Notes: a model not told the origin generated them from the letters alone. Shown: positions 25,153 to 34,743, counted from the first letter of the stretch. The stretch: 64,000 nucleotides of DNA from Streptomyces sp. NBC_01689 (GCF_036250675.1 NZ_CP109592.1:682001-746000); one strand, 5' to 3'. Numbers and translations are program-made.

Positions 25153-26224
25153 ACCGCCAGGGCTCAGCGCCCGGATGAAACTCGCCCTCAGCTACGCCGG
25201 GTTCCTCGCCGTCGCCGGGGCCCTGCTGCTCGCCGTGGTCTGGGTCTACCTGCTGCGTTACGTGCCCAACACGTCCAGGGGTCTCCTCGGGATCTCGCCC
25301 AACCGCTACCTCCTCGTGCACACCTTCGCTCCCGCTGCGGCCGTGGCGATGGCCTTCCTGCTCGTGTTCGGCCTCGTCGGGGGATGGCTCCTCGCCGGCC
25401 GGATGCTCGCACCGCTCACACGTATCACGGCCGCGGCGCGCAGGGCCGGGACCGGATCGCTGTCCCACCGGATCGGCATGGAAGGCCGCCGGGACGAGTT
25501 CCGCGAGCTCTCCGACGCGTTCGACACGATGCTGGAACGACTCGAGTCGCACGTCGCCGAGCAGCGGAGGTTCGCCGCGAACGCCTCCCACGAGCTGCGC
25601 ACTCCGCTGGCCATCTCGCAGACGCTGCTCGACGTCGCCCGCGAGGATCCGACGCGGGACCGGGACGAAGTCCTCGCACGGCTGCGGGTCGTCAACACCC
25701 GGGCGATCGGCCTCACCGAGGCTCTCCTGCTGCTCAGCCGCAGCGACCGCGGAACCTTCGGCCGCGAGGACGTCGACCTCTCCCTCGTCGCCGAGGACGC
25801 CGCCGAGACTCTGCTGCACCTCGCCGAACGGCGCGGGATCAAGCTCGACGTCACCGGCGGAACGGCACGCACCAGGGGCTCCGCGGAGCTCCTGCTGCGG
25901 ATGGTGACGAACCTCGTCCAGAACGCCATCGTCCACAACCTGCCCGTCGGCGGCACCGTGACGGTCCACACCGAAGCCCGGGGCGACGCGAGCGTCGTAC
26001 GGGTGGAGAACACGGGACAGCCGCTCCCACCCGAGCTGGTACCGACCCTCGTCGAACCCTTCCGGCGCGGAGCGGAACGCGCGCGCACCGACGAGCACGC
26101 CGGTGTCGGCCTCGGCCTCGCCATCGTGCACAGCGTCGTCCGCGCCCACGACGGGACGCTCGACCTCGTCGCCCGCCCCGCGGGCGGTCTCCTCGTCACG
26201 GTGCGGCTTCCCGGTCTGCCGTAG
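25145..26224 (+). CDS. two-component sensor histidine kinase
   Basis: This 359-residue kinase has two membrane helices (about 13-37 and 64-84) around a short 25-residue outer loop, a HAMP region (85-135), the phospho-acceptor His149 in NASHELRTPL, and an ATPase domain with NLVQNAIVHN and GVGLGLAIVHSV. The small external loop suggests it senses a membrane or envelope state and not a soluble ligand. The GTG at 25145 (or the one at 25139) overlaps the regulator's stop. Confidence 0.92.
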   Translation: MRRPPGLSARMKLALSYAGFLAVAGALLLAVVWVYLLRYVPNTSRGLLGISPNRYLLVHTFAPAAAVAMAFLLVFGLVGGWLLAGRMLAPLTRITAAARRAGTGSLSHRIGMEGRRDEFRELSDAFDTMLERLESHVAEQRRFAANASHELRTPLAISQTLLDVAREDPTRDRDEVLARLRVVNTRAIGLTEALLLLSRSDRGTFGREDVDLSLVAEDAAETLLHLAERRGIKLDVTGGTARTRGSAELLLRMVTNLVQNAIVHNLPVGGTVTVHTEARGDASVVRVENTGQPLPPELVPTLVEPFRRGAERARTDEHAGVGLGLAIVHSVVRAHDGTLDLVARPAGGLLVTVRLPGLP

Positions 26225-26269
26225 GCGCGCGCTCCGGGCGGAGGCGGGCGTCCCTCCCGTCCGGACGGG

Positions 26270-27337
26270 TCAACTCACCAGCCAGGAGAAGCCGAAGGGG
26301 GTGTTCAGACGGCTCCAGAGCTGATGGTCGTCCAAGGCGTGCAGGGTGCCCGCGACGGCGGACAGGTCGTCCTTCGTCCGCCAGGAGGTCACCGAGAGCC
26401 GGACCAGGACCCCGTCCCGGCGCTCCGCGTACCCGGTGAAGCCGCGACCGCTCAGCGTCCACCGATGCGGGCCGGCCGGGGCGCAAGCGGCGACCGGCAG
26501 GGTGATGATCCGTCCGTCCGCCATGAGGTCGTCATCAGGAACGCTCTGATAGTTGGCGACGACCCCGATGCCACCGCACGGGTCCGTACCGGACCCGGAC
26601 ACCGTGACGACACCTTCCGCGAAACCGTCGGTGCCGGTGTCCGCGAAGTACACATCGGCCCGGACGCCATCGCTGCCCGCCACGAAGGTGCCCTGCCGGC
26701 CGCCCGGCCAGTCGACCGCCTGAAGCAGGAGGGGATCGATACCGGAGTGGTGGTCGCGCCAGGCGTCGGCCGCCAGGTGTTCCTGCGCCGCGCGCAGCGG
26801 GGTCACGCTTCCCGCCATCGCGACGACGAGCACCGCCACCACGAGGCCGACGCGGCGGCTGCGGGTGGCGATCACCACGAAGACCAGGGGATACGGGAGG
26901 CAGAGCAGCAGGAGCGAGAGCGGGCCGAACGGACGGAGGAGCCCGGGTCCCGAGCACAGCACCGTGTTGAGGGCGATCATGGCCGCGCCGGCCAGGGCCA
27001 GGACGACCACCGCCGTACGCAACGGCCGGGCGTCGGCTGGCCGGGCCCGGCGGACGGACCGGCGCAGCAGAACGGCGGCGGCCGGCTGGCAGCAGGAGCC
27101 GAACCCGAGCGCGATGAGGACGACGATGCCCGCGGGACCGCCGCCGTCCGGGTCCAGATTCCCGAACGCGGCCCGAACGGCACCGATGCCCGCGGCCGAC
27201 ACCAGGCCGGTCAGCCACACCCACGCGAGGAGCCGGGCCGTCATCGCCCGGGACTCGGGCGGCGCCGTTCCCGCCACCCGCGGTGGTACCGGGACCCACC
27301 CCGCTCGCGCCCTCAGGTTCCTGCCGGTCACGGACAT
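26270..27337 (-). CDS. membrane protein of unknown function with outer C-terminal domain
   Basis: This 355-residue protein has five predicted membrane helices in residues about 33-185 and then a soluble part (about 190-355) with six-residue polar/aromatic strands and two Cys (GTDPCGG, AACAPAG), probably outside the cell. No family is recognised. GAGAGGA precedes the ATG at 27337. The promoter about 150 bases upstream has two TTGAAC-type operators, and a 37-codon ORF overlaps the start, so expression looks tightly controlled. Confidence 0.7.
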   Translation of the reverse strand: MSVTGRNLRARAGWVPVPPRVAGTAPPESRAMTARLLAWVWLTGLVSAAGIGAVRAAFGNLDPDGGGPAGIVVLIALGFGSCCQPAAAVLLRRSVRRARPADARPLRTAVVVLALAGAAMIALNTVLCSGPGLLRPFGPLSLLLLCLPYPLVFVVIATRSRRVGLVVAVLVVAMAGSVTPLRAAQEHLAADAWRDHHSGIDPLLLQAVDWPGGRQGTFVAGSDGVRADVYFADTGTDGFAEGVVTVSGSGTDPCGGIGVVANYQSVPDDDLMADGRIITLPVAACAPAGPHRWTLSGRGFTGYAERRDGVLVRLSVTSWRTKDDLSAVAGTLHALDDHQLWSRLNTPFGFSWLVS

Positions 27338-27441
27338 CCACCGGTCCTCTCACCAGGAGCCGAGGGCCGGCATCGCGCGGTCCGCCCGACGTCCACCGCC
27401 GGGCGACGCGGTCCGGTACCAGTGGGCCACAGTCGGCGCAT
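27328..27441 (-). CDS. possible 37-codon leader ORF overlapping the membrane-protein start
   Basis: The ATG at 27441 has GGGGGGAGT upstream. The ORF (MRRLWPTGTG...) ends in a TGA that overlaps the next start by ten bases, a layout that permits translational coupling. Composition is Arg/Pro-rich, so chance is possible. Confidence 0.3.
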   Translation of the reverse strand: MRRLWPTGTGPRRPAVDVGRTARCRPSAPGERTGGCP

Positions 27442-27460
27442 GCCACTCCCCCCCAGAGAG

Positions 27461-27520
27461 TTCGAACGTGTTCAAACCTGCCTTCGCCGTGACTCTAGGC
27501 AGGTTTTTGAACAGGTTCAA
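27461..27520 (-). promoter_or_regulatory. promoter with two TTGAAC-N2-GTTCAA-type operators
   Basis: Site 1 is TTCGAAC-GT-GTTCAAA (27461-27476) and site 2 is TTGAAC-AG-GTTCAA (27507-27520). On the minus strand TTGAAC (27520-27515) is followed after 17 bases by TAGAGT, an excellent promoter whose -35 lies in site 2 and whose early transcript runs through site 1. Confidence 0.7.
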
Positions 27521-27758
27521 GTACGGTCCCGAACCGTGGCCGCGGTCGAGGCCGGACGCCCTCACGGAGGGCCGACCGTGCCGCGCGGGACCCGTGGACG
27601 ACGCGGGCGACACGGAGGGCGAGCCGGTCCGGATGCCGCCGCGCGGACGAACCGTCCACCCCGGGCCGGCCGGGGTGGACGGTTCGCTTCTCGGTGTTCA
27701 GAGATCCGAGTCGGCTGCGGCGACGTAAGCGCCCTGGGCCACTGGACGACACCGGACG

Positions 27759-27841
27759 GGCCGGCGACGGGATTCGAACCCGCGTTGCTCTCTTGACAGG
27801 AGAAGTAGCCGCGACCTGCGCACCTGAACGGCTCCACCGTA
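27759..27841 (-). tRNA. tRNA-like sequence with GUC anticodon, probably a relic
   Basis: On the minus strand there is an intact T arm (GCGGG-TTCGAAT-CCCGT), an anticodon arm TTCTC-CTGTCAA-GAGAG with anticodon GUC (Asp) and a 3' acceptor strand CGCCGGC. The D region folds as AGCCG/CGGCT but has a 17-base loop, far too long. The 5' acceptor strand (TACGGTG) pairs at only five of seven positions, and no CCA is encoded. It looks like a damaged or unusual tRNA. Confidence 0.45.
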
Positions 27842-27949
27842 GGGGCCCGTCGCCCGCCGGGCACCCCGATTTACGCGTGGCCGCACGGGACGGAGGTCAG
27901 GCCACTCGCCGCTCGACGCTCGCCGGCCACCCGCGGCGTACTCCGCGCT

Positions 27950-28705
27950 TCAGGCGGTGGAGGCCCGGTTGTCCTCGGAGCCCTCCGCCGTCCGTCGCTC
28001 CCGCGGGGCCGTCGGCACGGGGAGTCCGCGTATCTCGCCCAGCAGGCTCGCTATCGCGGCCATGATGTCGTCCGTCGCCTCCCGGCAGACCTCCGGAGTC
28101 GGCCGCCTTCCCTCGAAACGGGAGAGGTCCACGGGCGGTCCGACCAGCACGCGGTGGGTCCTTCGGGGAAACACCCTGCCCATTTTCCCGTACGGCGGCA
28201 TCAGCAGGTTGGCGCCCCACTGCGCGACCGGAATCACCGGGCAGCCGGTCTCCAGCGCGACCCGCGCGACTCCCGTCCTGCCCCTCATCGGCCACATCTC
28301 CGGATCACGGGTGAGCGTGCCCTCCGGATAAAAAACCACACCCTCCCCCGCCCGGACCGCGGTCGCCGCCGACGCCAGGGCCGCCAGGGCACCGGCCCCG
28401 CCACGGGCGACGGGAATGTGTTTCATGGCGCGCATCAGCCGCCCGAAGACACCGGTGAACAGCCCCTGCTTCGCGAAGAAGCGGGGTGGCCGTCCCATGG
28501 CGTACTGGAAATACCCGTAGGCCAACGGATCGACGTACGAATTGTGGTTGACGGCCGCTATGAAGCCTCCGTCGGCGGGGATGTGCTCGACGCCCACCCA
28601 GTCCCGCCTGAACAGCAGCCGCACGACGGGCCGCGCGATCGCGGCCATCACCCGATAGGTCATCCCGACCTCACGGCGCGGCACACTTCTCCTCGTGTAA
28701 GGCAT
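27950..28705 (-). CDS. 1-acyl-sn-glycerol-3-phosphate acyltransferase family (PlsC-like)
   Basis: This 251-residue membrane-associated acyltransferase has the catalytic HX4D motif NHNSYVD (His54/Asp59), the substrate motif FYPEGT (125-130) and a later conserved VIPVAQWGA segment. It would transfer a fatty acyl group to lysophosphatidate or a related alcohol in phospholipid synthesis. Streptomycetes carry several paralogues, so its exact acceptor is unclear. The N-terminal basic stretch and the hydrophobic segment at 15-32 fit membrane attachment. Confidence 0.9.
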   Translation of the reverse strand: MPYTRRSVPRREVGMTYRVMAAIARPVVRLLFRRDWVGVEHIPADGGFIAAVNHNSYVDPLAYGYFQYAMGRPPRFFAKQGLFTGVFGRLMRAMKHIPVARGGAGALAALASAATAVRAGEGVVFYPEGTLTRDPEMWPMRGRTGVARVALETGCPVIPVAQWGANLLMPPYGKMGRVFPRRTHRVLVGPPVDLSRFEGRRPTPEVCREATDDIMAAIASLLGEIRGLPVPTAPRERRTAEGSEDNRASTA

Positions 28706-29159
28706 GTACGGTCACCCCCGGAAGCATGTGATCCCGAGCGAACTCCGGGGCACCTTTCCTCACACCTGTTCCCGCTCGGAAATACGGCATCGCATATACA
28801 TCGCTAACCGGCCGACCCCTGTGGTTCCGCCTGCCGGTCGGCGTCACGGGCACACTAGGCACAAGTGATTGCACAGTCAAACAAGTCTTGTGTGGCGGAC
28901 GCATGGGACGCGCGGTGGCCCACCGACAACCGCCGCCCGCTGCGAGCAGGGCGCCCGCGCCCGTTCTCACGCGCCGCCGTCCACCCCCGGGGACCCGATC
29001 AGGATCGCCCTGTCATGTCCCCATGTCCCCATGCACCCGTGTCCCCGTGTCCCCGGGCGATGGGGACGCGAAGGGGCCGCGGGGAAGCATGCCGTGCCAT
29101 CGGCCGCTCCACCGCCAGACGGGGCTGACTGCCGCCGGCTCGGCCCGTCCGTGGCGCGC
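28706..29159. other. intergenic region with short tandem repeats
   Basis: No gene is visible. At 29016-29054 there are five imperfect copies of a TGTCCCC-like heptamer. The lacI remnant fades into this region. Confidence 0.45.
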
Positions 29160-29775
29160 CGGGCGGTCGGCCCGGCGAGGAGACCGATCTTCCGGTGGCC
29201 CAGGTCGTGCAGGTGTCCCACAGCCAGCTGGGCGGCGCGCCAGTCGTCGGTGGAGACGACCGGGGCGTCCGACTCGGGGAATCCGCCGTTGATGCTGACG
29301 TACGGGATGCCCCGCGACTCGACGAACTGCACCACCCGGTGGTCCTCGTCCCGGAGGGTGTTGCTCGACGACAGGAAGGCGATCGCCGCGACGCCCGCGT
29401 CGACGAGCGACTCGACGTAGTCCCGCTCGCGCGGCGTGCCCGGGTACACGGGGCAGATGATCGACGTCAGCCCGTACGGGTTCAGTTCGTTCTCGACGCG
29501 CTCGGCCTGCTGGGCGAAGATCGGGTTCTTCAGGTTGGGGGTGAGCATGAGGACGAGCCGGTTGTCGAGGGGGCGCTCGTATCCGACCTGCTTGAGCGCC
29601 TCCTCCACCGCCTGCCGGGTGGCCGGGGAAACCCCCTATTTGCGGTTGATGACCCGGCTGACGGTGGCTTCGCTCACGTCCGCGGCCTGCGCGACCTGCG
29701 CGAGTGTCGTCGTACCGACGGGCGTACGAGGTCCCCTCCGCCGCTTCGGCGGTTCGAGCCTTTCGGTGTCGTCAT
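29160..29775 (-). pseudogene. LacI-family regulator with internal stop and lost C-terminus
   Basis: The helix-turn-helix frame TLAQVAQAADVSEATVSRVINRK is followed by a TAG codon and then GVSPATRQAVEEAL in the same frame. The core domain continues (LTPNLKNPIFAQQAERVE...) to LGHRKIGLLAG near 29175, where similarity ends. The ATG at 29775 is also out of frame with the helix-turn-helix. It lies 67 bases after an ABC permease fragment on the same strand, the usual order in a sugar-uptake operon. Confidence 0.75.
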
Positions 29776-29842
29776 CTCCAGCCTTTCGCTCGCCACTCCG
29801 TGCGAGATCCTCCGCCGTTCCGAGCGCTGTGCCGCCGGGTGT

Positions 29843-30388
29843 TCACTGTTTCACGGAGCCGGCGAGAAGCCCTGCCACGAAGTACCGCTGCAGGAACAAG
29901 AACAGCACGAGGACGAGCACGATCGAGATGAGGGTGCCGGTGCGCAACTGCCCATAATCCGTGGACTGCACACCGTGCAGGGTCCCGAGCGAGACGGGCA
30001 ACGTGTAGGCCTCCGGCGTACGTTGGACGATCAGCGGGTAGACGAAGTCGTTCCACTGACCGAGGAACAGGAAGATGGCGAGGGCCGCCAGTGCCGGCCG
30101 CATCGCGGGCATGACGATCTGGAAGAACGTGCGGATCTCGCCGGCGCCGTCGACCCGCGCCGCCTGGATCAGTTCGTCGGGCACGGACTGCATCGCCTGA
30201 CGCATGAGGAAGATCCCGAACGGCAGTGCGAGATTCGGAAGGATGAGCCCCTGGTGGGAGTTGAGCCAGCCGAGGGCCACCATCATCTTGAACAGCGGCA
30301 CGAGCGTCACCTGGCCGGGCAGGGCGAGCGAGGCGATGATCACGGTGAACATGGCGTCGCGGCCCCGGAACCGGAACTTGGCGAAGAC
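29843..30388 (-). pseudogene. carbohydrate ABC transporter permease, N-terminally truncated
   Basis: About 180 residues of a MalG/UgpE-type inner-membrane permease remain, from FAKFRFRGRDAMF to the natural stop, including the EAA loop (ELIQAARVDGAGEIRTFFQIVMP). The first two or so helices and the start codon are missing. At 30386-30389 the sequence switches directly to the tail of a glycosidase on the opposite strand, so this is a deletion scar. Confidence 0.8.
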
Positions 30389-30802
30389 TTCATGCCCCTG
30401 GTCCTCGGTGACCGCCTGCCGCTCTCGACGCGGGAGGCCACCGTGCGCCGGCTCCTCGACGGCGGCTATCTCACCCCCCACGGCCCCGCCACCGAGCCAC
30501 CGGACAGCCCGCATTACGAGCCGGACGGCTACTGGCGCGGTCCGATCTGGGCCCCGTCGACGCTGCTGCTCGTCGACGGACTCCGCCGCAGTGGCCGGCC
30601 CGCGCTCGCCGACGACATCGCGGACCGGTTCCTGGCGACCTGCGGCGGGGCGGGGATGGCCGAGAACTTCGACGCGCTGACCGGGGCCGGCCTCCGCGAC
30701 CGCAGCATGACCTGGACGGCCTCCGTGTATTTCTCCTTGGTCTCCGAGCGCGCCGGGCACGCCTCCCACGCCGAAGGCCGCCTCCGCGCACAGGCGTCAT
30801 GA
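30386..30802 (+). pseudogene. glycoside hydrolase fragment (C-terminal, amylo-1,6-glucosidase/GH63-like)
   Basis: The remaining 138 codons read FMPLVLGDRLP..., YEPDGYWRGPIWAPSTLLLVDGL and AENFDALTGAGLRDRSMTWTASVY, the C-terminal part of an alpha/alpha-barrel glucosidase-type enzyme. The catalytic N-terminal portion is missing. The intact enzyme presumably processed the sugar imported by the neighbouring, also truncated, ABC system. Confidence 0.75.
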
Positions 30803-30878
30803 GCCGGTGCGCGGCCGGACGCGGACACCAGCCCTGTTGCGCTGGAGGGTTGTCCGGCGGCGACCTGGCCGGGGACGG

Positions 30879-33086
30879 TCACAGCAGGGCGTCGAGCGTG
30901 ATCGGCAGATCACGCAGGCGCCTTCCCGTGGCGTGGTGAACGGCGTTGGAGATCGCCGCCGCGATGCCGACCAGGCCGACCTCTCCGACGCCCTTGGTGC
31001 CCGTGGGGGTACCGCGGTCGGGCTCGCCGACGAAGACCACGTCCAGGTCCGGGACGTCGGCGTTCACGGCGACGAGGTAGTCGCCGAAGGTGCCGTTGGT
31101 GATACGGCCGGTGTGCGGGTCGGTGGCGGTGTCCTCGTACAGGGCCATGCCGATGCCGCCGACCGTACCGCCGATGATCTGGCTCCGGGCCGTCTTGGCG
31201 TTCAGGATGCGGCCGCCGTCGATCACGGAGACCACCCGTGCGACCCGGATGAGCCCGAGATCCGCGTCCACCCGGACCTCGACGAACTTCGCGCCGTACG
31301 CGCCCGCCGGGGACATGCCGATCTCGGTGGGGACCGGTGGGGTGCTGTGCCCGTACGCGGTGAGTTCGGACATCCCGTGCCGGGCGAGGATGTCGACGTA
31401 CGACTCCCCGAGGTCCGGCCGGCCGGCCACGTGGATCCCGCCCCCGGCGCACTCCACGTCGTCGGGGGACACTCCCCGCAGCGGCGACCCGCCGTCACCG
31501 CGGGCGAGTTCGGCGAAGGAGCCCACCAGCCGTCGGCAGGCGTCGTGCACGGCGTTGCCCAGCGCGCCGGTCAGACCGGAGCCGCCCGCCATCATCGAGT
31601 TGGGCATGTCGGAGTCGCCCAGGTCGAATCGGACCTGGTCCAGAGGCAGACCCACTTCCTCCGCGGCGAGTTGGGCCATGACGGTGTACGTCCCGGTGCC
31701 GATGTCCGTGGCCGCGCTGCGCACCAGCGCGCTGCCGTCGCTGTTGAGCGTGGCCTGCGCCGAGCAGGGCTGCGCGAAGTAGGGGAACATCGCGCTGGCC
31801 ATCCCGTAGCCGACCAGCCAGTTCCCGTCGCGCATCGAGCGCGGCTCGGGGTTGCGGTCGTACCAGCCGAAGCGCCGTGCGCCGACCTCGTAGCACTCCA
31901 GGATCGCCTTGCCGGTCCAGGGCAGTCCGTTGCGCGGGTCGACGTCGGTGTGGTTGCGCACCCGTAGGTCCACCGGATCCATGCCGATGGTGCAGGCCAG
32001 TTCGTCGAGCGCCGACTCCAGCGCGAAGTTGCCCTGCGCCTCGGCGGGGGCGCGCATGGAGGTCGGCACGGCGATGTTGATCCGCGCCTGCCGGTCCCGT
32101 GTGATCACGTTCGGACACCGGTAGGCGAAGGCGGTCCCCGACGAGAACGGCTCGAAGTCGGTGTCCTCGATGCTCAGGGAGCTGAGGCTGCGGTGGTCGA
32201 GGGCGACCAGTTCACCGTCGCGGGTGGCTCCGACACTCAGCCACTGCACCCCGTGGGGGCGGTGCCCGACGGAGGTGAACATCTGCGGACGGGTCAGCAC
32301 CAGCTTCACCGGGCGCTTGAGCATCCTGGCCGCGAGGGCGGTCAGGATCACATGCGGCCACGCGCGCAGTCCGGCGCCGAAGCCTCCGCCGACGTACGGC
32401 GCCAGGACCCGTACGGAGCTTTCCGGGATACCGAAGACCATGGCCAGGGTGGTACGCACCATCGACGGCCACTGACTGGTGTCGTGGACGGTGAGGGTGT
32501 TGCCCTCCCACACGGCGACCGTCGCGAACAGTCCGAGCGGGTTGTTGGTGTTGTCGGCCGTCCGGTACGTGTTCCGGAGGATCACCTCGGCGGACTCGAG
32601 CGCCGCGTCGGAGTCGCCGCGCGCGGTGTCCATCTCCCAAGGATCGACGACCTGTTGGGCCCGCGGGTCCTGGAGGTCGAGGAGCGGCTCCTCCACCTCG
32701 TAGTCCACCCGTACCAACCGCGCCGCCGCCGCGGCCTGTTCGGGGGTCTCGGCCACCACGAAGGCGATGTGCTGGCCGTGGTGCAGGATCCGGTCGTTCC
32801 TGAGCGGTGGTGGGGATGACGGTCCGAGCGCGGTCATCGGGCCGGTGCCGACCGAGGGGATGTTCTCATGGGTGATCACGGCCAGGACGCCGGGAGCGCC
32901 TTCGGCGGCCCGTGTGTGCATCCGTACGATGCGGCCCGCGGCGACGGTCGACTGCACCACGGTGCCGTAGGCCTGTCCGGGGATGCCGAAGTCCATGGGG
33001 TACGGGGCGGTTCCGGTGACCTTGCGCGGGCCGTCGACCCTGCTGACGCCCGCGCCGACCAGCGGCCTGCTCTCGACGGTGCTCAT
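30879..33086 (-). CDS. aldehyde oxidoreductase molybdenum-binding subunit (PaoC-like)
   Basis: This 735-residue large subunit of the xanthine oxidase family binds the molybdenum cofactor and oxidises aldehydes or N-heterocycles by hydroxylation. Family segments include GGGFGAGLRAWPH, the substrate-channel region and, near the C-terminus, TKGVGEVGLVG with the catalytic base Glu. It is the last gene of a three-gene operon: its ATG overlaps the stop of the FAD subunit by four bases. No cofactor-insertion chaperone (XdhC type) is present nearby. Confidence 0.93.
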   Translation of the reverse strand: MSTVESRPLVGAGVSRVDGPRKVTGTAPYPMDFGIPGQAYGTVVQSTVAAGRIVRMHTRAAEGAPGVLAVITHENIPSVGTGPMTALGPSSPPPLRNDRILHHGQHIAFVVAETPEQAAAAARLVRVDYEVEEPLLDLQDPRAQQVVDPWEMDTARGDSDAALESAEVILRNTYRTADNTNNPLGLFATVAVWEGNTLTVHDTSQWPSMVRTTLAMVFGIPESSVRVLAPYVGGGFGAGLRAWPHVILTALAARMLKRPVKLVLTRPQMFTSVGHRPHGVQWLSVGATRDGELVALDHRSLSSLSIEDTDFEPFSSGTAFAYRCPNVITRDRQARINIAVPTSMRAPAEAQGNFALESALDELACTIGMDPVDLRVRNHTDVDPRNGLPWTGKAILECYEVGARRFGWYDRNPEPRSMRDGNWLVGYGMASAMFPYFAQPCSAQATLNSDGSALVRSAATDIGTGTYTVMAQLAAEEVGLPLDQVRFDLGDSDMPNSMMAGGSGLTGALGNAVHDACRRLVGSFAELARGDGGSPLRGVSPDDVECAGGGIHVAGRPDLGESYVDILARHGMSELTAYGHSTPPVPTEIGMSPAGAYGAKFVEVRVDADLGLIRVARVVSVIDGGRILNAKTARSQIIGGTVGGIGMALYEDTATDPHTGRITNGTFGDYLVAVNADVPDLDVVFVGEPDRGTPTGTKGVGEVGLVGIAAAISNAVHHATGRRLRDLPITLDALL

Positions 33087-34072
33087 GCGGCGACTCCTGA
33101 GACTGTCTGCAGCTCGCGCACCAGCGTGCGACGGGCCAGTGGCACCTTGAACGCCGTGCCGGGGACGGTGAACGCATCACGCATCGTCGCCTCGGCCGCG
33201 TCCGTGAACGTGGCGGTCGTGACCGGCGCGCCCGTCAGCACGTGCTCGGCCTCGTAGGCCCGCCAGGGCTTCGTCCCCACCCCGCCGAGACCGACCCGGG
33301 CGCGCCGGATCTCGCCCCCCTCCATGAGGAGCAGCACAGCGGCGGAGGTGAGGGCGAACTCGTACGACGCGCGGTCGCGCACCTTGAGGTAGCCCGACCG
33401 CGCGGCCGCCGGGGGAAGCGGGATCTCGACCTCGGTGATCAACTCGGCGTGTTCCAGGACGTTCTCGCGCTGCGGGCTCTCGTCCGCCGTCAGGTAGAAC
33501 TCCGTCAGGGGCACGGTGCGCCGCTCCGACAGTCCCTGGATGTGCACGAGCGCGTCCAGCGCCACGAGGGCGACGGCCAGGTCGGAGGCGTGCAGCGCGA
33601 TGCACCGTTCGCTCGCCCCGAGCACGGCGTGCATACGGGCCACGCCCTCGACAGCGGAGCAACCGGAGCCCGGGGCCCGCTTGTTGCACGCCTGCACCGT
33701 CGGGTCGCGGAAGTAGCGGCAGCGGGTGCGCTGCAGCAGGTTGCCCGCGATGGTCGCCATGTTCCGCAGCTGCACCGAGGCGCCGAGCAGCAGCGCCTCG
33801 CGCACCATCGGCAGCCGTTCGGTCACGGTGGGGTCGGCGGCCAGTTCCTCCATGGTCACCAGCGCCCCCACGTGGAGGGATTCGCCCCGCCGCTCGATGC
33901 CGTGGAGCGGGAGACGGGTGATGTCGATCAGCGTCGGCGGCTCCAGGACCCCGTCCTTCATCAGGTCCAGTTGTGTGGTGCCGCCCGCCAGGCAGGACGC
34001 GTCCGGGTCGTCCGCCAGCAGTCGCACCGCTTCCCGGGTGTCGACGGCCCGCACGTAGTCAAAGGTCCGCAT
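33083..34072 (-). CDS. aldehyde oxidoreductase FAD and [4Fe-4S] subunit (PaoB-like)
   Basis: This subunit of about 329 residues passes electrons from the iron-sulfur clusters to FAD. The FAD-binding segment [14 protein letters not shown] lies near the N-terminus. It carries the PaoB-type insertion with four cysteines (Cys118, Cys129, Cys138, Cys157; TRCRYF, QACNKR, GSGCSA, SERCIA), which in Escherichia coli PaoB binds an extra [4Fe-4S] cluster. The ATG at 34072 has GGAGGAGG upstream and is preferred over one eight codons earlier. It overlaps the 2Fe-2S gene by 14 bases. Confidence 0.92.
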   Translation of the reverse strand: MRTFDYVRAVDTREAVRLLADDPDASCLAGGTTQLDLMKDGVLEPPTLIDITRLPLHGIERRGESLHVGALVTMEELAADPTVTERLPMVREALLLGASVQLRNMATIAGNLLQRTRCRYFRDPTVQACNKRAPGSGCSAVEGVARMHAVLGASERCIALHASDLAVALVALDALVHIQGLSERRTVPLTEFYLTADESPQRENVLEHAELITEVEIPLPPAAARSGYLKVRDRASYEFALTSAAVLLLMEGGEIRRARVGLGGVGTKPWRAYEAEHVLTGAPVTTATFTDAAEATMRDAFTVPGTAFKVPLARRTLVRELQTVSGVAA

Positions 34073-34589
34073 TGCGGCCTCCTCCGGACGCCGCATCGCG
34101 TACGGCGGCCACGATGTTGGGGTAGGCGCCGCAGCGGCACAGGTTGCCGCTCATGTACTCCCGGATCTCCTCGTCGGAGCCTGCCCGGCCCTCGGCCAGC
34201 AGGGCCACCGCGGACATGATCTGCCCGGGTGTGCAGAAGCCGCACTGCAAGCCGTCGTGCTCCATGAACGCCCGCTGCACCGGATGCGGCCCGTCGGGCC
34301 CGGAGACGCCCTCGACGGTGGTGATCGCCCGGCCCTCGGCCTGTGCCGCCAGGGTCAGACAGGACAGCACTCTCCGGCCGTCCACGTGAACCGTGCACGC
34401 GCCGCAGGCTCCCTGGTCACAGCCCTTCTTCGTGCCGACGAGACCCAGCCGGTCACGCAGGGCGTCCAGCAGGGTGACCCGGGTGTCCAGGCGGAGCGTG
34501 TAGGGGCGGCCGTTCACGTCGAGTGTCACGACCCGTTCGATGATCGCGGGACGTCCGTCCACGTCCCGCCTGCTCGCCACGTCCGTCAT
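34059..34589 (-). CDS. aldehyde oxidoreductase 2Fe-2S subunit (PaoA-like)
   Basis: This 176-residue small subunit has two clusters: the plant-ferredoxin-type one at Cys57, Cys62, Cys65, Cys77 ([10 protein letters not shown]...SC) and the helical one at Cys116, Cys119, Cys151, Cys153 (QCGFC, LCRC). Unlike PaoA of enterobacteria there is no Tat signal, so the complex should be cytosolic. It is the first gene of the operon, and the order matches yagTSR. Confidence 0.93.
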   Translation of the reverse strand: MTDVASRRDVDGRPAIIERVVTLDVNGRPYTLRLDTRVTLLDALRDRLGLVGTKKGCDQGACGACTVHVDGRRVLSCLTLAAQAEGRAITTVEGVSGPDGPHPVQRAFMEHDGLQCGFCTPGQIMSAVALLAEGRAGSDEEIREYMSGNLCRCGAYPNIVAAVRDAASGGGRNADL

Positions 34590-34743
34590 AGCGTCCTCCT
34601 CCGGACGAGCCGCGAACGACTCGAGCCCCTCGTGGGGCGGGCCCGGTGGGTTGGTTCGACTGATATGCGCTACTTGATGAACTTTTCCTACGATATAGGC
34701 CGAACAGGTGATTCCGCGCGGCAGCGCTCCCCGGGCCGCCCCG

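Noticed and set aside
29016..29054. Short TGTCCCC repeats considered as a CRISPR-like array
   Set aside because: The unit is only seven bases without spacers; it is a simple sequence repeat.
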